From Pelodera strongyloides (Eukaryota > Nematoda > Chromadorea > Rhabditida > Rhabditidae), in NCBI GenBank assembly GCA_036852015.1, contig JAANDG010000109.1, positions 248,001 through 312,000 on the forward strand: a stretch of 64,000 nt of DNA, read 5' to 3'. The notes below the pieces were generated by a model. That model worked only from the letters and a program-made list of their open reading frames with translations. It made no database searches and was not told the origin of the DNA. Made by a program: the position numbers and the translations under genes. The first letter of the stretch is position 1. Each line of letters opens with the position of its first letter. Below, in pieces: positions 20,874 to 33,516 of the stretch.

Positions 20874-21300
20874 AGGAAGGCAGTCACTTCAAAATCAACT
20901 TTTTTATTCGATTTTTATTAGATGCAAGCAGATTTATAAAACAATATGCAGCCCATAAAAATCCACATAAAATGGAACTCAGGGAGAGAAATTAATGAGA
21001 ATGAGTTTTGATAAATGACCGACGCCGGTGCATATATGCAATTGCCAGGGGTACTTGGAGAGTGAACAGCCTGCAGTGTTACACCTGGCGCGTGGTTTAT
21101 CACTGCAGGGTATTTATTATGAAACTCTATACGGGCAATTATAAACTACGGTATATAAGTAAAAGTCATAAACAGGGATTTCTCTCCCTGAGTTCGTTTT
21201 GCCGTACTTTGGCGCTGGAATCGTCGTTTTCTTCACATACTTGAACAATTAATGAAAAGCGAATAAAAAATACGAATTTGTAGTGACTGCGATCCTTTAA
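20870..21300. mobile_element. TTAA foldback, family C variant (431 bp)
   Basis: Starts TTAAAGGAAGGCAGTCACTT and ends AGTGACTGCGATCCTTTAA. The outer ends match family C but the core differs: it is GC-richer, with paired CTGCAGTG and CACTGCAGG segments. Confidence 0.75.
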
Positions 21301-23341
21301 AGTATTCACGATGTTGTGAGACCAAGGAAAAGTTTGCGAAAAGCGTACATAGTAAATGTGGAAAAAATTGCTATGCGAAATTTTCTTTTGAAAATTATTC
21401 TAAAGGTGGACCACTTCGTTGCCTGACTACATGTGTTAGCTTGGTTATTTATGTGCTCCGGCGTCGAGGTGCACCGATATTCATATTGTGTGCGAAATAT
21501 GCGCGAGAGATGCGCGAGGTCAACACCTCGTGCGCGCCAGTGTGTGCCATTGAAAATTCATAGTTTGTAGACCAACCTACCTCTAACTAGTAAAAATAAC
21601 AGTTTTTTATTGTTTAAAAAACCGACACGTCTGCTTATCTCTTATTTCACTCCACATATTTTATTGTTACTGAACTCTGTCAACAACAAAAAACTGAAAA
21701 AAAAACATTTCTTGTTTCATTTTTGTAAATAAATCTTTCTATAAATTAGTTACTACGAAAAGTAAAGAGCAACTCTCGAACCCTGTAATTACATTTCATT
21801 ATTAGCTTAAAGTAAATTGTATTACAATTTCTCACCCTTGTACACCTGCTGTCCAAAAAAGGGGTTTGGCGTTAATTTGTTAATTAGGGGTGACTACGAA
21901 AACTAGAAACTATCAGATACACTTTCTATTTGCCAATGCGCGAGGGATAATGTTGCATTCTGGTACTGATCAAAGCACAACAATATGTTTGCAGTCCACT
22001 ATATTCTACTCTGGCTCTCAAGTGAGGAGTAGTGAGACAGATATCAGAAAATGACATCTGAAACGGGTTTCATCGAAAAAAACCATTTGGATACTAGTCA
22101 CTGACCATTTGGTGACCATATGGTGACCAATGGACAACGGTTTAAGGGAAAACTTGGTCACGATATGGTCACCAATTGGTCACCCACTGGTCTGGCCCAC
22201 AAAAAACCGGAAATTCTTACCAAATGGGTTCCTCCGTTTCCTATGAACAAGACATAACTAAAGGCATATGCGAACAAATTGCAAAAATGGACATCGCCAT
22301 TGGTGCGCGAGCAAAGTTCCCGTACTCCCCATTCTCGCGCTTCTTTGGCACACTTTGTCCCACACTTAGCGGGCTCGCCGCGCGCATACGATTTAGCGAT
22401 CACCATGGTTATGGTATTTTCTCCTAATTGGTAAACCGTAAACCCTTCATCATATCATATCATGACAAGTTTAAAGAACAATACTTTGATTTGAAATTAT
22501 TACTTGCAATTCCTTCAATGAATCAAGAGTCATCATAGATTCGCGAAAACCTTGCAACTGTCAGAGAATTAACTTCATCACTTTTCCATAATTTCCAGAA
22601 CACATCTACGTGATTCACGAAAACTTCAATTTCAAGACTCCAAACTATAGACAACATTTCGCACAAACTAGAACGCCGTCTCTCGCTCTGGAGCCTCCAT
22701 GGATCTCGTTGTCTATGAGTTCTCCATTGTCGAGATCTCTCCTCCCGAAGTACTCTATCTCCCCCACCTGCACCGTCGATATCTCTCCTCCCGACACAGT
22801 CTTTCTTCCCTCAATTGCCGTTTTTGTGATTTCTAACTGGGCGATAACGTGGGTATAAAACACCAAGGCCGGCCCTTCTACACACAAAATAAACAGTTCT
22901 GGCTATTTCTATTTTTGCACATCTTACTCTCTCTATACATAAAATGTACATATAAAAATTATGACTAGACCCTGCTCGGTAAAGTAACTAGGTGCTACAA
23001 GCTTATCTGAGGGAACTCTCCCCGGGGTATCGGGGAGCTTGTACCTTGCTTGGCTGTGGGAACTCTCCCCGGTGTTTCAGGGAGGTTGCACACTTTGTAT
23101 CTCTCTCTCACCATCTCCCTCTATATTTCCCTCTCCCATTCTATCAGAGTGACCTACCTTATACCTTGACCTTGAATCTTGTCCTCTGAGTGGCCACAAC
23201 CCTTTTATGGTGATCTTTTTATAAAGTTTTATTATATGAATACAATTATTCCTATCGGCCGATTTCATGTATAGTTTTATTGGTTCTTCCCTTACTTAAA
23301 TATTTTTATAGATCTCAAAAACTCCATAACTTTTATTCAAC
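21301..23341. other. Spacer between second and third GST
   Basis: Contains a GGTGACCA-type repeat copy (22020-22250), a duplicated GGGAACTCTCCCCGG block (23016-23095) and a possible TATA box TATAAAA at 22854-22860, about 480 bp before the third GST start. No exon supported. Confidence 0.5.
22020..22250. repeat. GGTGACCA repeat family copy
   Basis: Multiple alternating CATTTGGTGACCA and TGGTCACCAATTGG words, then GGCCCACAAAAAACC and CCGTTTCCTATGA. The same order recurs at 27505-27690, 35060-35200, 46430-46590, 54945-55135 and 56300-56525. Confidence 0.7.
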
Positions 23342-26186
<2,845 letters not shown>

Positions 26187-26244
26187 ACCACAACACGCTG
26201 GTGTACTGTACAATGAATCAAATGTTCTCATTTTATGTATTCGA

Positions 26245-26250
26245 AATAAA
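26245..26250 (+). terminator. Polyadenylation signal AATAAA
   Basis: 59 nt downstream of the stop codon of the third GST. Confidence 0.6.
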
Positions 26251-26722
26251 CTATGTAAATAATTTATTGTTCTCCTTCAAAATGTACAGAAACACCACCA
26301 AAAACTCTGTCTTGACTGGCTCGCGAAATAATCAGTGACTGCAAATGTCTTAGACTACATGGATGAGCAACATATATCCAACCAGCTGTATTCAGTATAT
26401 GCATGGATCGTTACAAAGATTTCCGGCAAAACGGCCTTTTGTCCGCAATAACACATGTTGTGGTGATTCTCAAATACTTAATTACCATTGTGTCGGCGTA
26501 CTTTCATACGAAAAGAGGGTCCGCCACATCGTCGCGGCGCACCTCCTCTAGGGTGTGCGGGAGGTGCGCCACAAGTGTTCAACTTCAGCAGGCGCACTAG
26601 CGGCGCACCTTTTGGTGGAGGCGCGGCAGGTGAGCCACATGTGCGCTCATGTACCTTGAGCAACACCCTAGCATATGTGGTCTAACCTATACGTAAAAAA
26701 TATTTATTTATTACAACATTGA
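26251..26722. other. Spacer between converging GST and sre arrays
   Basis: No gene. 26510-26645 is a GC-rich repeat with units such as GGCGCACCT, AGGTGCGCC and CACATGTGGC-like words, similar to GC-rich blocks elsewhere in the window. Confidence 0.5.
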
Positions 26723-29700
26723 CTACCAATTATACATTCTAAAGTAAGCATCCGCGTCGGCCGCATGATCTACTGGAGCTGGCGTAAAGCACGGGTGTAT
26801 CTTTCTTTCTCTTCGTAGTAATTTACGAAGAATTTGAATAAAATCAGCTCTCCAACGCTCCACTAACATGAGCATTGTGAGGCTTTGGGCCAAGAAGTAT
26901 CTGTAACAATCTTATTAATATACATACAATACCACATGATCTTAGGAAGTGTCGAGATCATAACTCACCAAAATTGAAAACTATCTAGCAAGGCTCACGT
27001 ACAATTGGGCTAATGCAAGAAATGCGCACTTATGTTAGGTATCTGAGGCCGTATTCACCAACACACAGGGAGCCCTCGGAGCCAAAGAGTGTAGAGAGTG
27101 CGAGAGCAGATGTGATTCAGAGCGCTCGTTAGCATAGGGAGGGTGTGTTGGTGAATACGGCTTCCGGTCTTCTTGTTATGACCAACATGTGAGCGGTGTG
27201 CTCTTTCTCTTCATTACTTTGGTTTACTGTTCGTATGTATTTTAGCGTAATAATATGGACTTCTACAACTCACATAGCTGCGCCCAGGTCGAATAGGCTT
27301 CTGATAGCTTGGGCCAGAGGCGTTTGTCCATCCAAAATTCCTAGCCCAACCACTGCTATTGACCCATCAATACAGGTTGCCATAACGTTCACTTTCATTA
27401 TTGACGTGGAGAGCTGAGTAAGGGGAAGGTCAATCAATAATTGAAGAAAAGCCATCTTTTTATGTGAACCTATTTCGCCTAACGCGCGGAAACCGTTCAG
27501 CACAGTAAGGCGACTGCTTAGCCGGTCAACAAATGGTATTCACAAAAAATAAACAGTTGGTCAGTGTTTATTTGGGGACCATATGGTGACCAATTGGCGA
27601 CGGGTTTCAAGAAAACGTGATCACGACAAGGCGTCAGGTGAACCACAAATGGTTTGGTCCGTGAAAAAAAGCCGTAGCCAAATGGAGTCTTTCCGATCCC
27701 AGCGGATGATCATATCCATATCCATTTCAGTCGACACTCTCGTTAAAGCGAAATACCGGCCAGTTTTTGAAACTTATGTATTTATGCTAATTTGCTCGAA
27801 TTTAGCTCCATTTTTTTAAATAATAATTTATGTTGATTTGCATATGTTACATAAGAATGCTGGCCTACGCGATGTGTTTCAAAAACCGGCCGGTATTTCG
27901 CTTTAATCACTAATTAACTTTAACAATGTCCAATCTCCGGTGGCTAGGTACCGAGTGTCTATACTGACCTGCTATATAGAACAAATAACATCGAGAATTT
28001 TATTAAAGGGATAGGTTCAGCTCAAATTGCAACTTTTTTATAATTTCTATTGATAGTATGACCTATGACCTATGACGGTCAAAATGCGAAAATTGCAGTA
28101 AATTCCTTTGCTCCTCGAGCCAGGAGCAAGCTCTAAAGCTAAGCGACCTCGCTTTATAAAAAAAACTGGCGTGCCGTAGCCCTATCTCTGCACCTCTACA
28201 CCTCTAGCCCTATCACGCTATTTCGCACTGGTAACACAGTTTGGCGTTGGCGTACCGTTTGACTGCGGCTACGATATGCCAGTTGTTTTATAAAGCGAGG
28301 TCGCTTAGCTTTTGAGCTTGCTCCTGGCTCGAGGAGCAAAGGAAATTTACTGCAATTTTCGCATTTTGACCGTCCTAGGTCATACTATCAATAGAAATTA
28401 AAGGTGCACTTCGAGGTGAGCCTATCCCTTTAAACTACCAAAAGCTTACGCTTACCTTCAACGCTCGGATATTTTCCTCCAGTTGAAATCTAGTCGACAG
28501 TTTGTACTCGACCGTAACACTGGCTTTCAGGAAAGTTATGTGAAAACGCCTATTGAATATTAGAAGAAAGTGCATCAACTAAAGCATTATATTAGTATAA
28601 TATTATTAAAGTAATGGTTCATTAGTCACACATTCGGAGACTCTTTAGATCAAATAGCTACAGAAAAGTTTTTGACAACTACTTTTTAGTCAGCTCGAGC
28701 TCGAAATACGAAAATGTGTCGGAAAAAGCTCGGAAAATCCATGGGAAAAGCTCGGAAACGTACAAACAGACTGCTCCCGAGCTCGGCACGCATATTTTCC
28801 GAGGTCGGCCCGAGAATCTTGTCGAAGAATACTCGGGAAACTCGAAAATGAAAAAAAAAAAAAAAAAACTCGAAAATGCGAAGTTTTTCGGAAAAAGCGC
28901 GGGATTTATTAGCTTAAAGTTACACTTTATAAAGTAACAGACGGCTACGCCGCCTGAGGCGTCTTTCCATACTTATGAAACGTCTGTAACGTAGATGAAG
29001 ATCTGTACGGATGAAAACATGATCGTTCTTCTTTTACATGAGATTATTCCAATTTGAGCTGCGGCACTCTAATTTGAGCTGCGGCACCTTTAATTTCCGA
29101 AGCGGAACAATTTATTCTAATTGAACTTCCGCATGGCTGACTCTGCGCTGGCTTGACCTGAGCGTAACGTGAGTCCTAACTGCCTAACTCACACTACAGT
29201 TACTCTTTTATATAACAAGAAGATTCAACACACCACGTAGCTTCCCGCACTCAGAGCAATCATAGGCGGAATCAACACAAAAACAAACATTTGCATATCG
29301 GCACCCAGTACTGAAATTAACTGAAGTGGGAAAGCAGGGTAATCGAGTATTTGGCGTCGGCTTCTGTGTGACTGGAACTGGCAATATCGATATCGATTGC
29401 TGGAGGCGAAACGGACGCCGCCCGCTGGTGGGGTAGTCCGGTCCGGGGACGGCTGCCGCCCGCTAATGGGGTACGCCGGTGCGGGGCGGCGAACACAAGT
29501 TAGCTATGGCGCTTGAAAGGTGGTTGTTCCAGCCCATGTACCCCGTAGCTCATACACCAGCCCAGGTACCCGTAGCGCCATACGTACGCCATGCTTTCGC
29601 CGCGCTTATTTATTTAAGAGGTGCTGAGTCGCGGTGTTTTGACCAATGATCTGTTTACTTAGAGCGTAGAAACATAATTAAAAAGCATTAACCCACAGCA

Positions 29701-32005
29701 AATTCCTAGTCCAGTGCCAAAAAGCGAACAAAATATAAGAGCGATTATGAGAAACGTTGAAATATTTAGCCGGGGTACTCTTTCGTAGTCTTTTACAAGG
29801 CAAGTGGCGCACAACCTACAATTAAAAAAAAGTTATACTCGATGATTTTATCAGAAAATTTAACATCAATGCACCACCAAGAATCTAGAATTATGCATTA
29901 ATTTTCATTTGAAAATAATAAATGGAAATATTGTTCGACATGCGTTTCACCAACCACCTGCAATACCGCTTTAAAGGAGGAGGCGCACGAGATCTAAGTG
30001 TACGATTTATTCCTTCTTATCGATAGATGACAGCATTTACTTCCAAGAAAGATGCCTTACGAAGCAAAAGCTTTTAATTAGAAGGAATAAATCAGAATAA
30101 TGCACAAAATTTTATCTAAATTCTTGACCGTAGCCTTGTAATTGTGTGTGTCCCGAGGGTATCTGGGAGACCCAAAATAAGAAAATAAGGGTGCAACTAT
30201 AGCTAGATACCCGCGAGACACATACAATAAGAGCCAGATACCCTCGGGACACAAAGGCTACGGTCAAGAATTTAGATAAAATCCTGAGCATTATACTGAT
30301 TTATTCCTTCTAATTAAAAGTTTTTGCTTCGTAAGGCATGTTTATTGGAAGCAAATGCCGTCATCTATCGATAAGAATAAAGAAATGGTACACTTAGATC
30401 TCGTGAGCCTCCTCATTTAAAGCGAACTGCCAGCTCCTTTGGAAAATTTGCATATGATAAGCAAATCCTATGTATCCTATGCTAATTTTGCGCGATTGCC
30501 GTGGACGATCGCGCAAAATTAGCATAGGATATATAGGATTTGCTTATCATATGCAAATTTTCCAAAGGGGCTAGCATTTCGCTTTAAAGAAAAAATAAAA
30601 CCTTTCCAACGCTGTGACGGACACACAAACCGAATAAGAGACCACAACAAAACATCGATGATAATTGGCAATAATTAGCGGCATATCGTCAATGGAATTA
30701 TCTTAACGGTAAGGTGTAATTATAAGGGAAGGGTATTAGGAACAATTGGTTGTTGCTAAATTTTCGGTATCCGGTTTTTGTTTAGTGTAAGGCCCGGCGT
30801 CCGGGATTGCGAAAAGAAAGAAAAGGAATAAAAAACGTCGTGCGGTATGGACGAAAGGAAATGTTTTAAAACAGAAATATGCTGAACGTGTGGGAGATAC
30901 CAGACAGTCAGAACATTTCTTTTCTTTCTTGTCGGTCAATCCCGAACGCGCGCTAAACCATTTGGCGACCGATTACCGACCAGGTTTTCTATGACAGAAT
31001 GCTTATAATTGCCTGAAAACCTACTTGCAATTGTCATAACATTAAATTGATATGTCATTAGCACAAGACGAGATATGCCCGCTTGGACAGCAATTAGCGA
31101 GAAAACCAAGAAAATTCGTTGAAGATTTTGATGGAAACAATGTGAACGGTAAATTACCGTAACCCGAATTGAATCAATAAATATTTGTAGAACAATCAAT
31201 ATGATCTCGATGGAAGCAACACCGATTAAGAACCCACGATGTTTGACCTCAAATGTGCTAATTTAGTAAAGCGATATAACAGCCGATTTCTGAAACGTAG
31301 GTTTGACATTCCCGCACGTTGTATGCAAATGAATACACTTAGAATGAAAATCGCCATTATCGCGCAGTTATTTCCTTGCATTACGAGGGATCCAGCTTCT
31401 AACGTACGTTTTAATGAGCGGCTGTAATACCTCTCTAATATGCCAATGAAGTCGACAAATAGCTGTTTATTGTGATTTTAGACTTAATTTGAATTAGTGA
31501 CTGAAACGTAGACCCTAGCTCGTGTACGCTAATCTTGAGGGGAACTTGAGGGAAACACATATTTTGAGGTGAGGGAAAGCTTATGACTACTACGTTCTCA
31601 GGCGCGCATCGCGGACATGCTAATCTCTACATTTCCCGCGTCATTTCCCGCGTCCGCGGGAAGGAGATGGCTTTTTGACATAGGAAAGAAGGAGACGCAG
31701 AGAAGAGAGCGGGGCTTGTTTCTCACTGTCTCGAGTTTTTCAATGCAAATTTGCAATCATTTCCCGCGGACGCGGATTCGCATGTGCGCGTACAATGGTA
31801 ACACCTATGGAACACGGATGAGCTCCATAGATGCTACGTTCAGTTGTCCAATATACTTCTCACGAACCACGTCACTACCGCTTTAAATGGAATAATTTCA
31901 TGTTTTGCAATGACCCTGAACTTTCACCTTGACTATATCCATATCCACCAATATGGCAACGAATAATTCCACCGTTGTATCGAAAACAGTGATATTGTAG
32001 AACAT
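26723..32005 (-). CDS. sre-like seven-transmembrane chemoreceptor, copy 1, 345 residues
   Basis: Exons (minus): 32005-31928, 31247-31025, 30701-30602, 29815-29697, 29310-29234, 28578-28456, 27413-27274, 26900-26723. All join in frame and match the other four copies exon by exon. Marks of the family: MFYNITVFDTTVELF start, YRSHCFHQNLQRIF after the first helices, ...ALER / LCATCLVKDYER (exon 3/4), YKLSTRFQLEENIRALK (exon 6) and the C-terminus DHAADADAYFRMYNW. Expected role: chemosensory GPCR in ciliated neurons. Several splice sites are weak (acceptors TTTGAG and GTTAAG, donor GTTTTA), and ATYF is replaced by ATCL, so this copy may be decaying although its frame is open. Introns hold at least seven foldback elements. 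Confidence 0.7.
27048..27162. mobile_element. Foldback with CCGTATTCACCAAC ends
   Basis: Ends GGCCGTATTCACCAACACAC and GTGTTGGTGAATACGG; related to 8601-8746. It sits in the last intron of sre copy 1. Confidence 0.65.
27505..27690. repeat. GGTGACCA repeat family copy
   Basis: Contains CATATGGTGACCAATTGG and AAGAAAACGTGATCACG, then the AAATGG-rich tail typical of the family. Confidence 0.55.
27743..27906. mobile_element. TTAA foldback, family A
   Basis: TTAAAGCGAAATACCGGCC ... GGCCGGTATTTCGCTTTAA; both TTAA ends are intact. Confidence 0.85.
28003..28433. mobile_element. TTAA foldback, family D (431 bp)
   Basis: Ends TTAAAGGGATAGGTTCA and GAGCCTATCCCTTTAA. Long arms pair, including ATGACGGTCAAAATGCGAAA and TTTCGCATTTTGACCGTC, and AGCGACCTCGCTTTATAAAA with its complement. 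Confidence 0.85.
28680..28925. repeat. CTCGGAAAA-rich segment
   Basis: AGCTCGG and CTCGGAAAA recur about ten times, with a long A-run at 28852-28868. It lies in an intron of sre copy 1. No function recognised. Confidence 0.4.
29340..29490. repeat. GC-rich duplicated segment
   Basis: GCCGCCCGCTGGTGGGGTA and GCCGCCCGCTAATGGGGTA are tandem near-copies, each followed by CCGGT-rich sequence. Confidence 0.5.
29971..30420. mobile_element. TTAA foldback, family H (450 bp)
   Basis: Begins TTAAAGGAGGAGGCGCACGA and ends TCGTGAGCCTCCTCATTTAA. Arms pair almost throughout: AAGCTTTTAATTAGAAGG with CCTTCTAATTAAAAGTTT, and inside TGTGTCCCGAGGGTATCTGG with GATACCCTCGGGACACA. It is preceded directly by a CAATACCGCTTTAA end and followed directly by a family B copy. 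Confidence 0.8.
30417..30587. mobile_element. TTAA foldback, family B
   Basis: Starts in the TTAA shared with the previous element; arms GATAAGCAAATCCTATG / ATAGGATTTGCTTATC around the centre GCCGTGGACGATC. Ends AGCATTTCGCTTTAA. Confidence 0.85.
31264..31886. mobile_element. Large foldback-like insertion, family F ends
   Basis: Left end GTAAAGCGATATAACAGCCG, right end ACGTCACTACCGCTTTAA. It lies a few bases from the exon 2 acceptor of sre copy 1. The interior includes a TTTCCCGCGTCATTTCCCGC tandem and TTTCCCGCGGACGCGG. Confidence 0.45.
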
Positions 32006-32424
32006 TTAAAATCGCTAAATTCGGGAAGCATAATTTTTTTTATTCACTTCAGAAAAGATAAAGAATGAGAACAATGCTAACTAAAATTACCGTTTTTCAC
32101 ATAATACATATACTTACGCATAAGGGTCAACGTCAACATAGTAACAATTTATATAATAGCAAAAACATTATATTTTGTTATCAATAACGACGTAAGATAC
32201 ACCGAGGGTATACTGGGAATAAGTAATCTTTTTAAATGATTATGACAGGTCAGACAGGTGGTATTTTCTTCTCATGAACTTATGAGATTCTATTTTGTTC
32301 GTGATGCCTGAAATATCTTAGTAAAAATGTCGTTTAAAGGATATTCGGCTGGTTTTTGAAGCCTATGTTTGAGAAATACTACTGCAAATTATAGACCAGT
32401 TAAGGCTGCACCGCGCAGCTTTTG

Positions 32425-32569
32425 CAATTAATATCAGACTGGCAATTATCACTTGGGAATCAAAAATCTATTGATTCAATTTACTTCAACTTTTGTAAGG
32501 CATTCGACAAAGTAGTTCACTCCAAATTGTTACATGAATGCAGGAATTTTGGATTTCAAGATTGGTTAA
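32425..32569 (+). pseudogene. Fragment of non-LTR retrotransposon reverse transcriptase
   Basis: A short open stretch reads LISDWQLSLGNQKS then IYFNFCKAFDKVVHSKLL and NFGFQDWLK. This is the palm segment of LINE-type reverse transcriptases (the YFDFxKAFDxVxHxxLL pattern, with the catalytic-region Asp of the first motif changed to Asn). About 45 codons only. It is cut at its 3' side by TTAAAGGGATAGG, the start of a family D foldback, so the fragment is dead. Confidence 0.7.
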
Positions 32570-32718
32570 AGGGATAGGGTCACTAGGAATTGCACCTAAA
32601 AATCTGAATATTGTATATGATAGTGCCTATGCTGCTCACAATACGAAAATTAAAGTAGATTGTCTTTGCTCCTCGAGGCAGTAGCATGCACGTCACCAAT
32701 TAAATGACGATGCGTACC
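32566..32718. mobile_element. Truncated family D foldback
   Basis: Begins TTAAAGGGATAGGGTCAC, has part of the left arm, and stops where the next family D copy begins. Confidence 0.6.
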
Positions 32719-33200
32719 TTAACGGGATAGGTTCACCTCGAATTGCACCTTTTTTATAATTTATGTTTATAGTATGACCTATGACGGTCAAAATGCGAAA
32801 ATTGCAGTAAATTTCCTTTGCTCCCCGTAGTAGGAGAGCTTGCTCAAAAAAAGCTAAACTACCTCGAATCTATAAAACAATTGGGGTACCGCAGCCATGG
32901 TATGTGGGAAATAGCGCAGGAGGACTGGAGGTGCAGATATTGTTGTGATAGAGAGAGGATGATAAAAGGGCCCTGTATTTTCTAACTCTCCAGCCCGGCT
33001 GCGCTATTTCCCACATACCATGGCTGCAGTACTCCAATTGTTTTATAGATTCGAGGTAGTTTAGCTTTTTTTGAGCAAGGTCTCCTACTACGGGGAGCAA
33101 AGGAAATTTACTGCAATTTTCGCATTTTGACCGTCATAGGTCATACTATCAACATAAATTATAAAAAAAGGTGCAATTCGAGGTGAACCCATCCCTTTAA
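32719..33200. mobile_element. TTAA foldback, family D (482 bp)
   Basis: Ends TTAACGGGATAGGTTCACC and GGTGAACCCATCCCTTTAA. Arms include GGTACCGCAGCCATGGTATG and CATACCATGGCTGCAGTAC, and TGACGGTCAAAATGCGAAA with its complement. Confidence 0.85.
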
Positions 33201-33516
33201 GAGAGTCATAGTTACTAACCCGAGCTTGATAATACATCGTCCAGACTTAACAATGCTCAGAAGCTAAGGTACCTCACATTTATAAGGTACCTCACATTTA
33301 TAAACAACTGGCGCACCGCATCCGTAGTTAAACGGTACGCCAAACAGCGTTACAAGTGCGAAATAGCGTGCTTTATTAAAGACAAAAACGTGACAGAATA
33401 TTTATTTATATCGTAATTTTTGTGTTTGAATGTGTGAAGGCGTATCTAGTTCATCAATTTTTGCCAAAGCAAAACTTGTAAGCCCGAATATCTGTGATAT
33501 TATATTCTCCTCACAG

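Larger units (their letters stand above)
32006..33516. other. Spacer between sre copies 1 and 2
   Basis: No host gene. It contains a non-LTR reverse transcriptase fragment, a truncated family D element and a full family D element inside or next to it, and a degenerate family D inner segment at 33285-33370. Confidence 0.6.

Noticed and set aside
22645..22887. Minus-strand protein at 22.7 kb
   Set aside because: Open for 80 codons but made of short internal repeats (ATCTCTCCTCCCGA twice) with no splice sites or homology marks.
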